Below, piece by piece: positions 1 to 8,879 of a DNA stretch of 64,000 nucleotides. The notes beneath the pieces were generated by a model that was not told where the DNA came from, ran no database searches, and saw nothing but the letters and a program-made list of their open reading frames with translations. Source of the stretch: Sphingopyxis sp. YR583 (GTDB lineage: Bacteria; Pseudomonadota; Alphaproteobacteria; Sphingomonadales; Sphingomonadaceae); NCBI RefSeq assembly GCF_900108295.1, contig NZ_FNWK01000002.1, positions 620,001-684,000 of the forward strand, written 5' to 3'. How positions within the stretch are numbered: the stretch's first letter is position 1; every line of letters begins with the position of its first letter. The position numbers were made by a program, and so were the translations under genes.

Positions 1-822
1 ACACCGGTGATGCGCGCTAGCCTGGTCGGCCAGGTCCATGACCTGCGCGACACCACGACCGTCATCGAGTTCAACGACGAGGAAGCGCTCGCCGCAGCGC
101 TGCGCGGCGGCGATATCGCCTGCGTGCTTGCCGAACCGGTCATGACCAACGTCGGCATGGTGCGCGATGCACCGGGTTTCCTGACGATGCTGCGCAGGCT
201 CTGCGACGAGACCGGAACGCTACTGGTGTTCGATGAAACCCACACCATTTCGTCGGGCTATGGCGGCCATGGCGTCACCCACGGTCCTGCGCCCGACCTG
301 ATGGTCGTCGGCAAGTCGATCGGCGGCGGCGTTCCATGTGCGGTCTATGGTTTCAGCGCTGAGGTCGCCAAACGCATGGCCGCACTCAACGCGTCGCGCC
401 CTGCCGGCCACAGCGGTATCGGCACAACGCTCTCCGCCAACGCCCTCGCAATCACCGCGATGGACGCGATGCTGTCCGATGTCATCACGCCCGATGCCTA
501 TGACAGGATGCTGCACGGCGCCGCGCGCCTGGTCTCCGGGCTCGAACAGGAAATCACCGCAGCCGGTTTCGATTGGCACGTCACCCAGGTCGGCGCCCGC
601 GTCGAGTTCCTCACCTGCCCTACTCCGCCGCGCAACGGCGCCGGGGCAAAGGCGGCGATGCATCCCGAACTCGAGGCTGCGATCCACCTCTTCCTTGCCA
701 ATCGCGGGATTTTGCTGGCGCCGTTTCACAATATGATGTTGGTGAGCCCGGTTACGTCGGACGATCAGATCGACCGGCTCGTCGGCGCATTTGCCGGCTG
801 CGCGCGTGCATTGAAGGAGTAG
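1..822 (+). CDS. Class-III aminotransferase, HemL-like, 3' part only
   Basis: C-terminal part of a fold-type I PLP enzyme related to glutamate-1-semialdehyde aminomutase and omega-transaminases. The frame is open to base 1, so the true start lies before the window. The DETHT stretch (codons near 220-240) supplies the Asp that contacts the PLP pyridine nitrogen, and the Schiff-base Lys is the codon at 313-315 in VVGKSIGGGVP. The C-terminal small domain is complete. It ends 7 bases before the glutamine-synthetase-like gene and probably shares a transcript with the polyamine cluster. That context favours a transaminase acting on an amine or amino acid over a haem-synthesis enzyme, but the substrate cannot be read from this fragment. 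Confidence 0.85.
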   Translation, partial: TPVMRASLVGQVHDLRDTTTVIEFNDEEALAAALRGGDIACVLAEPVMTNVGMVRDAPGFLTMLRRLCDETGTLLVFDETHTISSGYGGHGVTHGPAPDLMVVGKSIGGGVPCAVYGFSAEVAKRMAALNASRPAGHSGIGTTLSANALAITAMDAMLSDVITPDAYDRMLHGAARLVSGLEQEITAAGFDWHVTQVGARVEFLTCPTPPRNGAGAKAAMHPELEAAIHLFLANRGILLAPFHNMMLVSPVTSDDQIDRLVGAFAGCARALKE

Positions 823-829
823 AGGGGCC

Positions 830-2221
830 ATGTCGAAATCATCGGGCGTGATCGCGGGCCGTGCAGAGGCCGAGGCCTTTTTCAAGGCGAACCCCGACGT
901 CGATTCGATCGAGATGATCTACACCGATTTCGGTGGCGTTCCGCGCGGCAAGCGCCTCCGCCAGCATGAGGTGATGGCCGTCTATGAAAGCGGCCGCATG
1001 TTCCCCGGCTCGATCACCGTCGTCGACATCACGGGGCAGGACACGGTCGAGACGGGCCTCGTCTGGGAAGATGGAGACGCCGACCGCTCGATGAAGCCGA
1101 TCCCCGGCACGCTCGTCCGCACCCCGTGGGGCGGCGAGAATGCTGCGCAATTCCTCGTCGACTTCTACGAACTCGACGGCACGCCGCACGACCTCGACCC
1201 GCGCCATGTGCTGGGCCGCGTCGTCGACCGCTTCGCCGCCGATGGCCTGACGCCCGCGCTTGCGGTCGAGCTGGAATTCTACCTCGTCGATCCGCGCCGC
1301 GCACGCGACGGTGGCATCCGTCCCGCGCGCCCCGGCTATAGCCGCGACACACCGCGCAATGTCGAAGTCTATGGCCTGCGCGAGCTGGAAGACTTCCGGC
1401 CGTTCTTCGACGCGCTCTACGCCGCGACCGAAGTGCAGGGCCTGCCACTTGAAAGCGCGATCTCCGAATTCGCGCCGGGCCAGTTCGAGCTGACCCTGTG
1501 CTACAAACCCGACACGCTGCGCGCCTGCGACGATGCCATCATGTACAAGCGCCTCGTCAAGGCGATCGCGCAGCAACAAGGGCTGGAGGCGACCTTCATG
1601 GCCAAGCCCTTCGCCGACCAGGCGGGCAGCGGGATGCATATCCATGTCTCGGTCAACGACGACAAGGGCAGCAATATCTTCGCCAGCGACGACCCCGAAG
1701 GCACCCCGGCGCTGCGCCATGCGATCGGCGGGATGATCGGCAGCGTCGGCGACGGTTTCGCGCTCTTCGCCCCGCATGCGAACAGCTATCGCCGCTTCAA
1801 GGCGAACAGCTATGCCCCCGTCGCTCCGACCTGGGGCGTCAACAACCGCACCGTATCGTTCCGCATCCCCGCCGGCCCACCGCCGAGCCGCCATGTCGAG
1901 CATCGCGCGTGCGGCGCCGACGCCAACCCCTATCTCGCGGTCGCGGCGGTGCTGGCCGGCATGCATCACGGCATGACGAACAAGGTCGATCCGGGCACAG
2001 CAGTCGTGGGCAACGGCTACGACCGCGACAACAGCGGCGACGACAAGCCCCCCTCCAACTGGTTCGCCGCGGTCGATCGCTTCCACGCGTCGAAGCTGAT
2101 GCGCGACTATCTCGGCGACCGCTTCGTCGACATGTTCAGCATCGTGAAGCGCGTCGAGCAGGACAATTATTTCAGCGTCGTCCCGACGCTCGATTACGAC
2201 TGGTACCTGCGCAACGCCTGA
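830..2221 (+). CDS. Glutamine synthetase family protein, gamma-glutamylpolyamine synthetase-like
   Basis: A 463-residue glutamine synthetase fold protein: an N-terminal beta-grasp domain (roughly 15-110) and a catalytic domain with GSGMHIHVS, NSYRRF and the PAGPPPSRHVEHR segment that bind ATP, glutamate and metal. The length matches PuuA/GlnA3-type enzymes that ligate glutamate to putrescine or other amines. The ATG at 830 has the purine-rich stretch AAGGAGTAGAGGGG just upstream. The polyamine-type ABC importer follows, and a PuuD-like hydrolase and a putrescine-type aminotransferase lie on the opposite strand nearby. This context is the main reason to call it a polyamine gamma-glutamylating enzyme rather than housekeeping GlnA. 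Confidence 0.88.
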   Translation: MSKSSGVIAGRAEAEAFFKANPDVDSIEMIYTDFGGVPRGKRLRQHEVMAVYESGRMFPGSITVVDITGQDTVETGLVWEDGDADRSMKPIPGTLVRTPWGGENAAQFLVDFYELDGTPHDLDPRHVLGRVVDRFAADGLTPALAVELEFYLVDPRRARDGGIRPARPGYSRDTPRNVEVYGLRELEDFRPFFDALYAATEVQGLPLESAISEFAPGQFELTLCYKPDTLRACDDAIMYKRLVKAIAQQQGLEATFMAKPFADQAGSGMHIHVSVNDDKGSNIFASDDPEGTPALRHAIGGMIGSVGDGFALFAPHANSYRRFKANSYAPVAPTWGVNNRTVSFRIPAGPPPSRHVEHRACGADANPYLAVAAVLAGMHHGMTNKVDPGTAVVGNGYDRDNSGDDKPPSNWFAAVDRFHASKLMRDYLGDRFVDMFSIVKRVEQDNYFSVVPTLDYDWYLRNA

Positions 2222-2326
2222 ACGCCTTTGGAACAAAGTTTCAAAGAATCTTGGTGCAGCGCAAAAAAGCTCTTTTCAAGCCGACCTTATTGAGTCAGCT
2301 TGACGTCACAAACAGGGAGGCTGCAC

Positions 2327-3433
2327 ATGGATCCGATTGAACTGATCAAGCAAACCCGCGGACGCCGCTCGCTGCTTCAGGCGATGGGGGTCGCGGCCAT
2401 CGGGATCAGTTTCGGCGGGCTCGCCGCCTGCAGCAAGGGCGAAGGCAAAAAGCTCGCGAACGGCGAGGAAGCCAAGCTCAACTTCTACAACTGGGACACC
2501 TATATCGGCGAGAATACGCTCGACAATTTCAAGGAAGCGACGGGCGTCGACGTCACGATGGACCTGTTCGACAGCAACGACGTGCTGTTCGCGAAATTCA
2601 AGGCCGGCAACCCCGGTTACGACGTGATCGTCCCCTCGAACGACTTCGTCGAACGCATGGCGAAAGCCGACATGCTCATGCCGCTCGACCATGCGCAGAT
2701 CCCGAACAAAAAGAATATCGATCCCGCCTACATCAACGTCGAATATGACCTGCAGCGCAAATATTCGATGCCCTATACGTGGCTCGCGCTCGGGATCGGC
2801 TTTCGCAAATCGAAGGTGTCGGCGACGCCCGACAGCTGGAAAGTCTTGTTCGACAGCCCCGAATATGCCGGCCGCATCGCCTGGCTGTCGGAGGCCGGCG
2901 ACATGTTCCGCCTCTACGGCAAATATCTCGGCAAATCGGTCAACGCGCTGACCCCGGCGGACATTGCGACGATCGAAAAGATGATGATCAAGCAAAAGCC
3001 GAATGTGAAGAAATTCCACGAGGACGACGGGCAGGATCTGTTGCTGAAGGGCGACGTCGACGTCGTGCTCGAATATAATGGCGACATTGCGCAGGCGATG
3101 GTCGAGGACAAGGATCTCGATTTCATCATCCCCAAGGAGGGCAGCCAGCTCAACTCGGACAATCTCTGCATTCCGAAAGGCGCGCCGCACCCGAAGAACG
3201 CGCATGCCTTCATCAACTATATTCTGGATGCCCAGGTCGACAAGGAAATCACCGAGACGATCCTGTATCCGACGCCCAATGCGGCAGCGAAGGCGTTGAT
3301 GCCCGACAGCTACAAGAATAATCCGGTGATCTTCCCGCCCGCCGACGTGCTGGCGAAATGCGAATATGCGCGCTTCAATCCCGAATTGCAGCCGCTTTAC
3401 GAAGAAGCCTTCACGCGGGTGCGGGCGGCCTGA
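2327..3433 (+). CDS. Polyamine ABC transporter substrate-binding lipoprotein (PotD/PotF-like)
   Basis: Periplasmic spermidine/putrescine-binding protein of 368 residues. The N-terminus has a twin-arginine pair (RGRRSLLQ, residues 11-18) followed by a hydrophobic stretch and the lipobox LAAC with Cys35, so it looks like a lipoprotein exported by the Tat route. The mature protein opens with LNFYNWDTYIGENTLDNF, the hallmark of PotD/PotF folds. The ATG at 2327 is preferred over an upstream TTG at 2300 because AGGGAGG lies 7 bases before it and the signal sequence starts there. It is the first gene of a four-gene importer operon (binding protein, two permeases, ATPase). Lipid anchoring is unusual for PotD in enteric bacteria. 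Confidence 0.92.
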   Translation: MDPIELIKQTRGRRSLLQAMGVAAIGISFGGLAACSKGEGKKLANGEEAKLNFYNWDTYIGENTLDNFKEATGVDVTMDLFDSNDVLFAKFKAGNPGYDVIVPSNDFVERMAKADMLMPLDHAQIPNKKNIDPAYINVEYDLQRKYSMPYTWLALGIGFRKSKVSATPDSWKVLFDSPEYAGRIAWLSEAGDMFRLYGKYLGKSVNALTPADIATIEKMMIKQKPNVKKFHEDDGQDLLLKGDVDVVLEYNGDIAQAMVEDKDLDFIIPKEGSQLNSDNLCIPKGAPHPKNAHAFINYILDAQVDKEITETILYPTPNAAAKALMPDSYKNNPVIFPPADVLAKCEYARFNPELQPLYEEAFTRVRAA

Positions 3434-3456
3434 GTATCTGAAGGGGGCATCGGGGG

Positions 3457-4362
3457 GTGGCCGAACAGGACTGGAAAACGAACAAGAGGGTCTTCGCGGC
3501 GGTGTCGCTGCCGACCCTCTTCTGGATCATCCTCTTCTTCCTCGTCCCCATGGCGATCGTCTGGCTCTACAGCTTCGGCGAGAATAGAGGCCTCACCGAT
3601 ATCGAGATTTCGGGCACGCTCGAAAATTACAAGCGCGCGACCGAGTGGCTGTACCTTACTATTTTCGGCAAGAGTTTCGCCGTCGCCGCGCTCGTCACCC
3701 TCATATGTCTGATCATCGGCTTTCCCGTTGCTATGGCGATCACCTTTGCCAGCGAAAAATGGCGACCGTGGCTGCTGCTCGGCATCATGTTGCCCTTCTG
3801 GACCAACCTCCTCATCCGCACCTATGCACTGATGATGCTGCTCGGCACGCAGGGGTTCGCGAACAAGGGCCTCGGTGCGCTTTGGGAGGGAACGAGCTGG
3901 ATCAAGACGCTCGTCGGGCTCCAGCCCCTCCCGACATGGGAGCCGGTCCAGCTCCTCTTCAACAATTTCGCGGTCGTCTTCGGGCTCGTCTATGTCCACC
4001 TGCCCTTCATGGTCCTGCCGCTCTACGCCGCGCTCGACCGGCTCGACCGCAGCCTGATCGAGGCGAGCCTAGACCTTGGCGCCGGGCATTTCCGCACGAT
4101 CATGCGCATCGTCGTCCCGCTCGCGGCGCCGGGGATTATCGCGGGTGTCATGATCACGCTGATCCCCGCCTTGGGCGCTTACCTTACGCCCGACCTGATG
4201 GGCGGAACCGACAGCCAGATGATCGCCAACGTCATCGAGCGCCAGTTCAAGAAGGCGAACGACTGGCCCTTCGGCGCCGCCCTCTCCTTCCTGCTCATCT
4301 ACGCAATGTTCGCGCTGATCGCGATCCAGTCGATGCGCAAAAAAGTGCCGGAGGCCCACTGA
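3457..4362 (+). CDS. Polyamine ABC transporter permease 1 (PotB/PotH-like)
   Basis: Inner-membrane permease of 301 residues with about six transmembrane helices. The first runs from about residue 13 (FAAVSLPTLFWIILFFLVP). The EAA loop that docks the ATPase reads EASLDLGAGHFRTIMRIVVP. The gene starts with GTG at 3457, 23 bases after the binding-protein stop and behind a G-rich ribosome-binding region. Its stop overlaps the next permease start (TGATG), which implies translational coupling. It pairs with that permease to form the channel of the polyamine importer. Confidence 0.92.
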   Translation: MAEQDWKTNKRVFAAVSLPTLFWIILFFLVPMAIVWLYSFGENRGLTDIEISGTLENYKRATEWLYLTIFGKSFAVAALVTLICLIIGFPVAMAITFASEKWRPWLLLGIMLPFWTNLLIRTYALMMLLGTQGFANKGLGALWEGTSWIKTLVGLQPLPTWEPVQLLFNNFAVVFGLVYVHLPFMVLPLYAALDRLDRSLIEASLDLGAGHFRTIMRIVVPLAAPGIIAGVMITLIPALGAYLTPDLMGGTDSQMIANVIERQFKKANDWPFGAALSFLLIYAMFALIAIQSMRKKVPEAH

Positions 4363-5204
4363 TGGCCCTCTTCGCCCGCCAACCGATCGCGCCGCTCGAA
4401 TATAGCCGGACACTGTGGATGCGTCTGTGGGTCGGCGCGGTGATGGTCTTCCTCTATGCGCCACTGATCGTGCTGATGATCTTCAGCTTCAATGACAGCA
4501 AACGCAACGTCGTCTGGCGCGGTTTCACGACCAAATATTATGAAAAGGCGCTCGGCAACGACCAGCTTGTCGAGGCGCTGGTCAACTCGCTGACCATCGC
4601 CGCGCTGGCAACGATCGTCAGCCTCGCGCTTGGCGCCGTCGCGGCGGTGATGCTGTGGCGCTTCCGCTTTCCGTTGAAGGGCGCGGTCGACGGCACGATC
4701 TCGCTGCCGATCATCGTCCCCGAAATCTGCCTCGGCGTCGCCTTCCTGATGTTCTTCGCCGCGGTGGGCTGGCCCACCGACCTCGTTTGGCCGTTCAATC
4801 TCGGTGCGATCACGATCGCGCACATCACCTTCTGCTTCCCCTTCGTGACAATGGTGGTGCGTTCACGCCTCGCGACCTTCAACCGCGAGCAGGAAGAAGC
4901 GGCCAAGGATCTTGGCGCAAGCGAATGGCAGGTGTTCCGCGACGTATTGATCCCGCACATCAGGCCCGCGCTCGTCGCCGGTGCGCTCCTGTCCTTTACA
5001 TTGAGCCTCGACGATTTCGTCATCACCTATTTCACCAGCGGCCCCGACACGATCACCTTCCCGGTGAAAGTCTATTCGATGGTCCGCTTCTCGGTGACGC
5101 CCGAGGTCAACGCAGCCTCGACCCTGCTCATCATCCTGACCGTCGCCATCACCTTCGTCGCCCTGAAGGCACAGGGTGTGAAGGCCATTGCGGAAACCCA
5201 CTGA
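4362..5204 (+). CDS. Polyamine ABC transporter permease 2 (PotC/PotI-like)
   Basis: A 280-residue inner-membrane permease. The first helix is WVGAVMVFLYAPLIVLMIFS, followed by the PotC-type FSFNDSK motif. The EAA loop is EEAAKDLGASEWQVFRDVLIP and the conserved SLDDFVITYFTSGP segment follows. The ATG overlaps the stop of the preceding permease by one base and the product is the usual PotC length. The start is taken here although the frame stays open far upstream, because those upstream codons are only the shadow of permease 1. It ends 2 bases before the ATPase start. Confidence 0.93.
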   Translation: MALFARQPIAPLEYSRTLWMRLWVGAVMVFLYAPLIVLMIFSFNDSKRNVVWRGFTTKYYEKALGNDQLVEALVNSLTIAALATIVSLALGAVAAVMLWRFRFPLKGAVDGTISLPIIVPEICLGVAFLMFFAAVGWPTDLVWPFNLGAITIAHITFCFPFVTMVVRSRLATFNREQEEAAKDLGASEWQVFRDVLIPHIRPALVAGALLSFTLSLDDFVITYFTSGPDTITFPVKVYSMVRFSVTPEVNAASTLLIILTVAITFVALKAQGVKAIAETH

Positions 5205-5206
5205 CC

Positions 5207-6337
5207 ATGACCGAAACCGCACGCCCGATCATCCAGATCCAGAATGTCTCCAAACGCTTTGGGAAGGTCACCGCGGTCGACAATGTCAGCCTCGACATCA
5301 ACGCGGGCGAGTTTTTCGTGCTGCTCGGCCCGTCGGGCTGCGGCAAGACGACATTGCTGCGCATGATCGCCGGGTTCGAACTGCCGACCGAAGGCAAGAT
5401 CCTGATCGACGGACAGGATATGGCGGGCATCCCGCCCAACAAGCGGCCGGTGAACATGGTGTTCCAGAGCTACGCAGTCTTCCCGCATATGAGCGTCGCC
5501 GACAATGTCGCCTATGGCCTCAAGATCGCGGGGGTGAAGGGCGGCGAGATCAAGGACCGCGTCGCCGAGGCGCTCGAACTGGTCAAGCTCGGCGGTTTCG
5601 AAACGCGCATGCCCGATCAGATGTCGGGCGGCCAGCGCCAGCGCGTCGCTCTTGCCCGCAGCCTCGTCATGCGCCCGAAGGTGTTGCTGCTCGACGAACC
5701 ACTCTCGGCGCTCGATGCCAAGCTGCGCGCGCAAATGCAGTTCGAACTGAGCGAGCTTCAGGAAAAGGTCGGCATTACCTTCGTCACCGTCACTCACGAT
5801 CAGGACGAGGCGCTGTCGATGGCGTGCCGCATCGGCGTGATCAACAAGGGCGAGGTCGCGCAGCTCGCGACGCCCTCGGACCTTTACGAATATCCCGCAA
5901 ACCGCTTCGTCGCCGACTTTGTCGGATCGGTGAATATCTTCGAGGGCAAGCTGACCCTCGACGAGCCCGACAAGGCCGCGGTCGATTGCCCCGGTTTGGG
6001 CAAAGTCTATCTCAACCATGGCGTCACCGGCCCGCACGGCGCCGACGTCTGGGTCGCTCTCCGGCCCGAGAAGATCTATCTTCACGTCCCCGGCGCAGGC
6101 AAGGCTGTTACTGCCGCAGCGCAGGACGCCCCCGACGGTCACAATTTCGCCCGCGGCAAGATCAAGGGCATGTCCTATCTCGGCGACATTACCCTGTTCG
6201 AGATCGAGCTGGAAACCGGCGCCCGCATCCGTGTCTCGCGCCCCAATTTGTCGCGCCACGACCAGGAGGATTTCACCTGGGACGATAAGGTCAGCATGCA
6301 CTGGCGCGCCGACAGCCCGGTGGTGTTGCTGGGGTAG
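5207..6337 (+). CDS. Polyamine ABC transporter ATP-binding protein (PotA/PotG-like)
   Basis: The ATPase subunit, 376 residues. Walker A GPSGCGKT is at 41-48, the signature SGGQRQR starts at 140, Walker B LLLDE is at 160-164 and the switch His lies in VTHDQDEALSMA. A C-terminal TOBE/OB regulatory domain occupies roughly 240-376, as in PotA, PotG and MalK. It hydrolyses ATP on the cytoplasmic face to drive polyamine import through the two adjacent permeases. It begins 2 bases after permease 2 and is the last gene of the operon; a palindromic repeat follows the stop at once and may act as a transcript end. Confidence 0.94.
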   Translation: MTETARPIIQIQNVSKRFGKVTAVDNVSLDINAGEFFVLLGPSGCGKTTLLRMIAGFELPTEGKILIDGQDMAGIPPNKRPVNMVFQSYAVFPHMSVADNVAYGLKIAGVKGGEIKDRVAEALELVKLGGFETRMPDQMSGGQRQRVALARSLVMRPKVLLLDEPLSALDAKLRAQMQFELSELQEKVGITFVTVTHDQDEALSMACRIGVINKGEVAQLATPSDLYEYPANRFVADFVGSVNIFEGKLTLDEPDKAAVDCPGLGKVYLNHGVTGPHGADVWVALRPEKIYLHVPGAGKAVTAAAQDAPDGHNFARGKIKGMSYLGDITLFEIELETGARIRVSRPNLSRHDQEDFTWDDKVSMHWRADSPVVLLG

Positions 6338-6338
6338 T

Positions 6339-6442
6339 CATCGTCATTGCGAGGAGCCGGAGGCGACGCGGCAATCTCTAGCTATAAAAGTTATGCAAGG
6401 TCGATGGCTGGAGATTGCTTCGCTTCGCTCGCAATGACGATG
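6339..6442. repeat. Dispersed palindromic repeat with nested arms
   Basis: The outer arms are perfect 15-base inverted repeats (CATCGTCATTGCGAG at 6339-6353 and its complement at 6428-6442). Inside them are 12-base arms with one mismatch, at 6371-6382 and 6407-6418. The whole element folds as a two-stage hairpin between two convergent genes. The TCATTGCGAG core resembles REP-like elements scattered in many alphaproteobacterial genomes. No protein is encoded. It could terminate transcription from both sides. Confidence 0.8.
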
Positions 6443-6444
6443 TT

Positions 6445-7380
6445 TTAATGTGCCTTCTTTCCGGGGAGGAAGTGCAGCACGCCGACAATCACTCCGCCGA
6501 GCAGCAGCCCGAAAATTCCAGCGCCGCCCGCGTTGATCAGCCATTCCCACACGCCAGCACCAGGCAGGCCGCCCGCGACGCCATGCGCGAAATCATGCAG
6601 CCCATGCCCGATATTCCCGATGTGATATTCATCGAGGCCGTGCAGGAAAATCTGCCCGCCGACCCACAGCATCGCCGCCGTACCGATCAGCGCCAGCGCC
6701 GCCAGCAGCTTGGGCATGAACGCCACCAGCCCGCGCCCGATCGCCCGGCGCGCGCTGTTGCCCTCCTTCGCCATATGCAGCCCGATGTCGTCCATCTTCA
6801 CGATCAGCCCGACGACCCCATATACCGCGATAGTGATCGCAATCGCGACGACTGCAAGCGTCGCGGCGCGCATCGCGAAATGCTCGTCGAGCACCTCGTT
6901 TAATGCGATGACCATGATTTCGGCCGACAGGATGAAGTCGGTGCGCACCGCGCCCTTCACCATCGCCTCTTCATGGTCCTTGTCGGCGACGATCTCGGCA
7001 TCCTCGGCCAGACTCGTCTTGTCCTTCTGCAAAGCGTGGATGACCTTTTCCGCGCCCTCGAAGCAGAGATAGGCGCCCCCGACCATCAACAGCGGCGTGA
7101 TGGCCCATTGCGCGACCGCCGACAGCAACAGCAGCGCGGGCAGGATCAGCACCAGCTTGTTGAAGATCGACCCCTTGGTGATACGCCAGATGATCGGCAG
7201 CTCGCGGTCAGGGGTGAAACCGGTGACGTACCGCGGCGTCACCGCGGTGTCGTCGACGACCACCCCCGCCGCCTTCACCCCGGCCTTCGACGCCGCGGCG
7301 CCGATATCGTCGATGCTCGCGGCGGCGACCTTGGCGATCGTCGCAATATCGTCGAGCAGGGCAAAAAGGCCGGAGGGCAT
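6445..7380 (-). CDS. DUF808 family inner-membrane protein (YedI-like)
   Basis: A 311-residue membrane protein that matches the DUF808/YedI family over its full length. The N-terminal MPSGLFALLDDIATIAKVAA and the VDDTAVTPRYVTGF segment are diagnostic of the family. Several hydrophobic helices follow (around 75-105, 165-200, 215-240 and 275-300). The molecular function of the family is unknown. The start lies 20 bases after the aminotransferase stop, so the two may be co-transcribed. The stop is 2 bases from the palindromic repeat. Nothing in the sequence indicates a substrate. Confidence 0.88.
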   Translation of the reverse strand: MPSGLFALLDDIATIAKVAAASIDDIGAAASKAGVKAAGVVVDDTAVTPRYVTGFTPDRELPIIWRITKGSIFNKLVLILPALLLLSAVAQWAITPLLMVGGAYLCFEGAEKVIHALQKDKTSLAEDAEIVADKDHEEAMVKGAVRTDFILSAEIMVIALNEVLDEHFAMRAATLAVVAIAITIAVYGVVGLIVKMDDIGLHMAKEGNSARRAIGRGLVAFMPKLLAALALIGTAAMLWVGGQIFLHGLDEYHIGNIGHGLHDFAHGVAGGLPGAGVWEWLINAGGAGIFGLLLGGVIVGVLHFLPGKKAH

Positions 7381-7400
7381 AGGGACTTGGTCTTTCCTGT

Positions 7401-8774
7401 TTAGAGCGCGCGGAGTTTCGGCATCACCTCATCGAGAGATTTGCGGATGATGGCAACCATCTCGTCGATCTGTTCGGTGGTGATGATCAGCGGCGGGCAC
7501 ATCACCAGGCTGTCGCGGATGCCGCGCACCATCAGGCCGTTCGCAATGCAGGCATCGCGCGCCATCGGCCCCGCGGTTCCTTCGGCGCCGCCGAAGCGCG
7601 CCCGGGTTTCCTTGTCGGCAACGATCTCGACCGCGCCGAGCAGGCCGACCGAGCGTGCCTCGCCGACCAGCGGATGATCGTTCAGCGTCGCCAGCGCTTT
7701 CGCCAGATGCGGTCCGGTGACGCCGCCGGTGCGCTCGACAAGCCCTTCGCGCTCGATGATCTCGATATTCTTGAGCGCGACCGCCGCGGCGACCGGATGG
7801 CCCGAGTAAGTAAAGCCATGGACGAAATCGCCGCCGGTCTTGAGCACGTCGACGACATGGCTCGCGACCGCAGTGGCAGAGATTGGCAGATAGCCCGACG
7901 ACAGTCCCTTCGCCATCGGCATCAGGTCGGGGGTGAACCCCATCGTCTCATGCCCCCACATCTTGCCGGTGCGTCCGAAACCGCAGATCACCTCGTCGGC
8001 AACGACGAGCAGGCCGTATTTGCGCGCGACGGCCTCGACCTTGGGCCAATATCCCTTGGGCGGAATGATGACGCCGCCGGCGCCCTGTACCGGTTCGCCG
8101 ATGAAGGCCGCGCAATTCTCAGGCCCGACCTCGAGAATCTTGTCCTCGATCGCCTGCACGCACGCGTCGCAGAACTCTTCCTCAGTCATCCCCTGCGCTT
8201 CGTTGAAGCTATAGGGCTGACGGACATGCTCGACACCCGGGATCGGCAGGTCGCCCTGCGCGTGCATCGCCTTCATACCGCCCAGCGACACGCCCGCGAC
8301 CGTCGAGCCATGATAGGCGTTCCAGCGGCTAATGAAGACAGTGCGCTTCGGCTCGCCCTTCAGCTTCCAATAATGGCGCACCATGCGGAAGACGGTGTCG
8401 TTCGCTTCGCTGCCCGAAGCGTTGAAGAAGATGTGCGGCAGGCGGTTGCCGGTCAGGCTCGCGATCTTGGCCGCGAGCGTCACCGTTGGCGGCGTCGCGG
8501 TCTTGAAGAAGGTGTTATAAAAGGGCAGTTCGCGCATCTGCGCAGCGGCGGCCTCGACCAGTTCTTCGCGGCCGTAGCCAACATTGACGCACCAAAGGCC
8601 CGCCATCCCGTCGAGGATGCGGTGGCCGTCGCCGTCATGGATATAGCAACCCTCGGCATGGGTGATGATGCGGCTGCCGCCGAGCCGTTCGATCTCGGCC
8701 CAATCGGCTTGGGCGGGCAAATGATGCGCGACGTCGAGGCGGCGCAGTTCGGCGATGTCGTGATTGCGGGGCAT
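7401..8774 (-). CDS. Class-III aminotransferase, putrescine/omega-amino-acid:pyruvate type
   Basis: A 457-residue PLP enzyme of the SpuC/omega-transaminase group. Visible are the FFNASGSEANDT phosphate-binding turn (116-127), the VVADEVICGFGRTG segment with Asp260 for the pyridine ring, and the Schiff-base Lys289 in MPMAKGLSSGY. It would transfer the amino group of putrescine or another diamine to pyruvate, giving an aminoaldehyde. AGGAG lies about 7 bases before the ATG. It sits between the PuuD-like hydrolase and the DUF808 gene, opposite the polyamine importer, which supports the diamine assignment. beta-Alanine or GABA are alternative amino donors. Confidence 0.9.
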   Translation of the reverse strand: MPRNHDIAELRRLDVAHHLPAQADWAEIERLGGSRIITHAEGCYIHDGDGHRILDGMAGLWCVNVGYGREELVEAAAAQMRELPFYNTFFKTATPPTVTLAAKIASLTGNRLPHIFFNASGSEANDTVFRMVRHYWKLKGEPKRTVFISRWNAYHGSTVAGVSLGGMKAMHAQGDLPIPGVEHVRQPYSFNEAQGMTEEEFCDACVQAIEDKILEVGPENCAAFIGEPVQGAGGVIIPPKGYWPKVEAVARKYGLLVVADEVICGFGRTGKMWGHETMGFTPDLMPMAKGLSSGYLPISATAVASHVVDVLKTGGDFVHGFTYSGHPVAAAVALKNIEIIEREGLVERTGGVTGPHLAKALATLNDHPLVGEARSVGLLGAVEIVADKETRARFGGAEGTAGPMARDACIANGLMVRGIRDSLVMCPPLIITTEQIDEMVAIIRKSLDEVMPKLRAL

Positions 8775-8879
8775 TTCAAAACTCCTGATTGTCTGGAAAC
8801 CGAAGGAAAGGGTTCCGGAAAAATCAGGGCGAAAAGCTGATCCGCGCGAGATAGCGGTCGTAACGGGTCACACGCCGGT

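Noticed and set aside
839..2236. A 465-codon open frame on the - strand opposite the glutamine synthetase-like gene
   Set aside because: Mirror of the coding frame in high-GC DNA; no motif, and the + strand has the GS signature segments.
6339..6442. Mobile element or CRISPR-like repeat
   Set aside because: Only one copy here, no transposase, and no spacer pattern; the structure is a simple nested palindrome.
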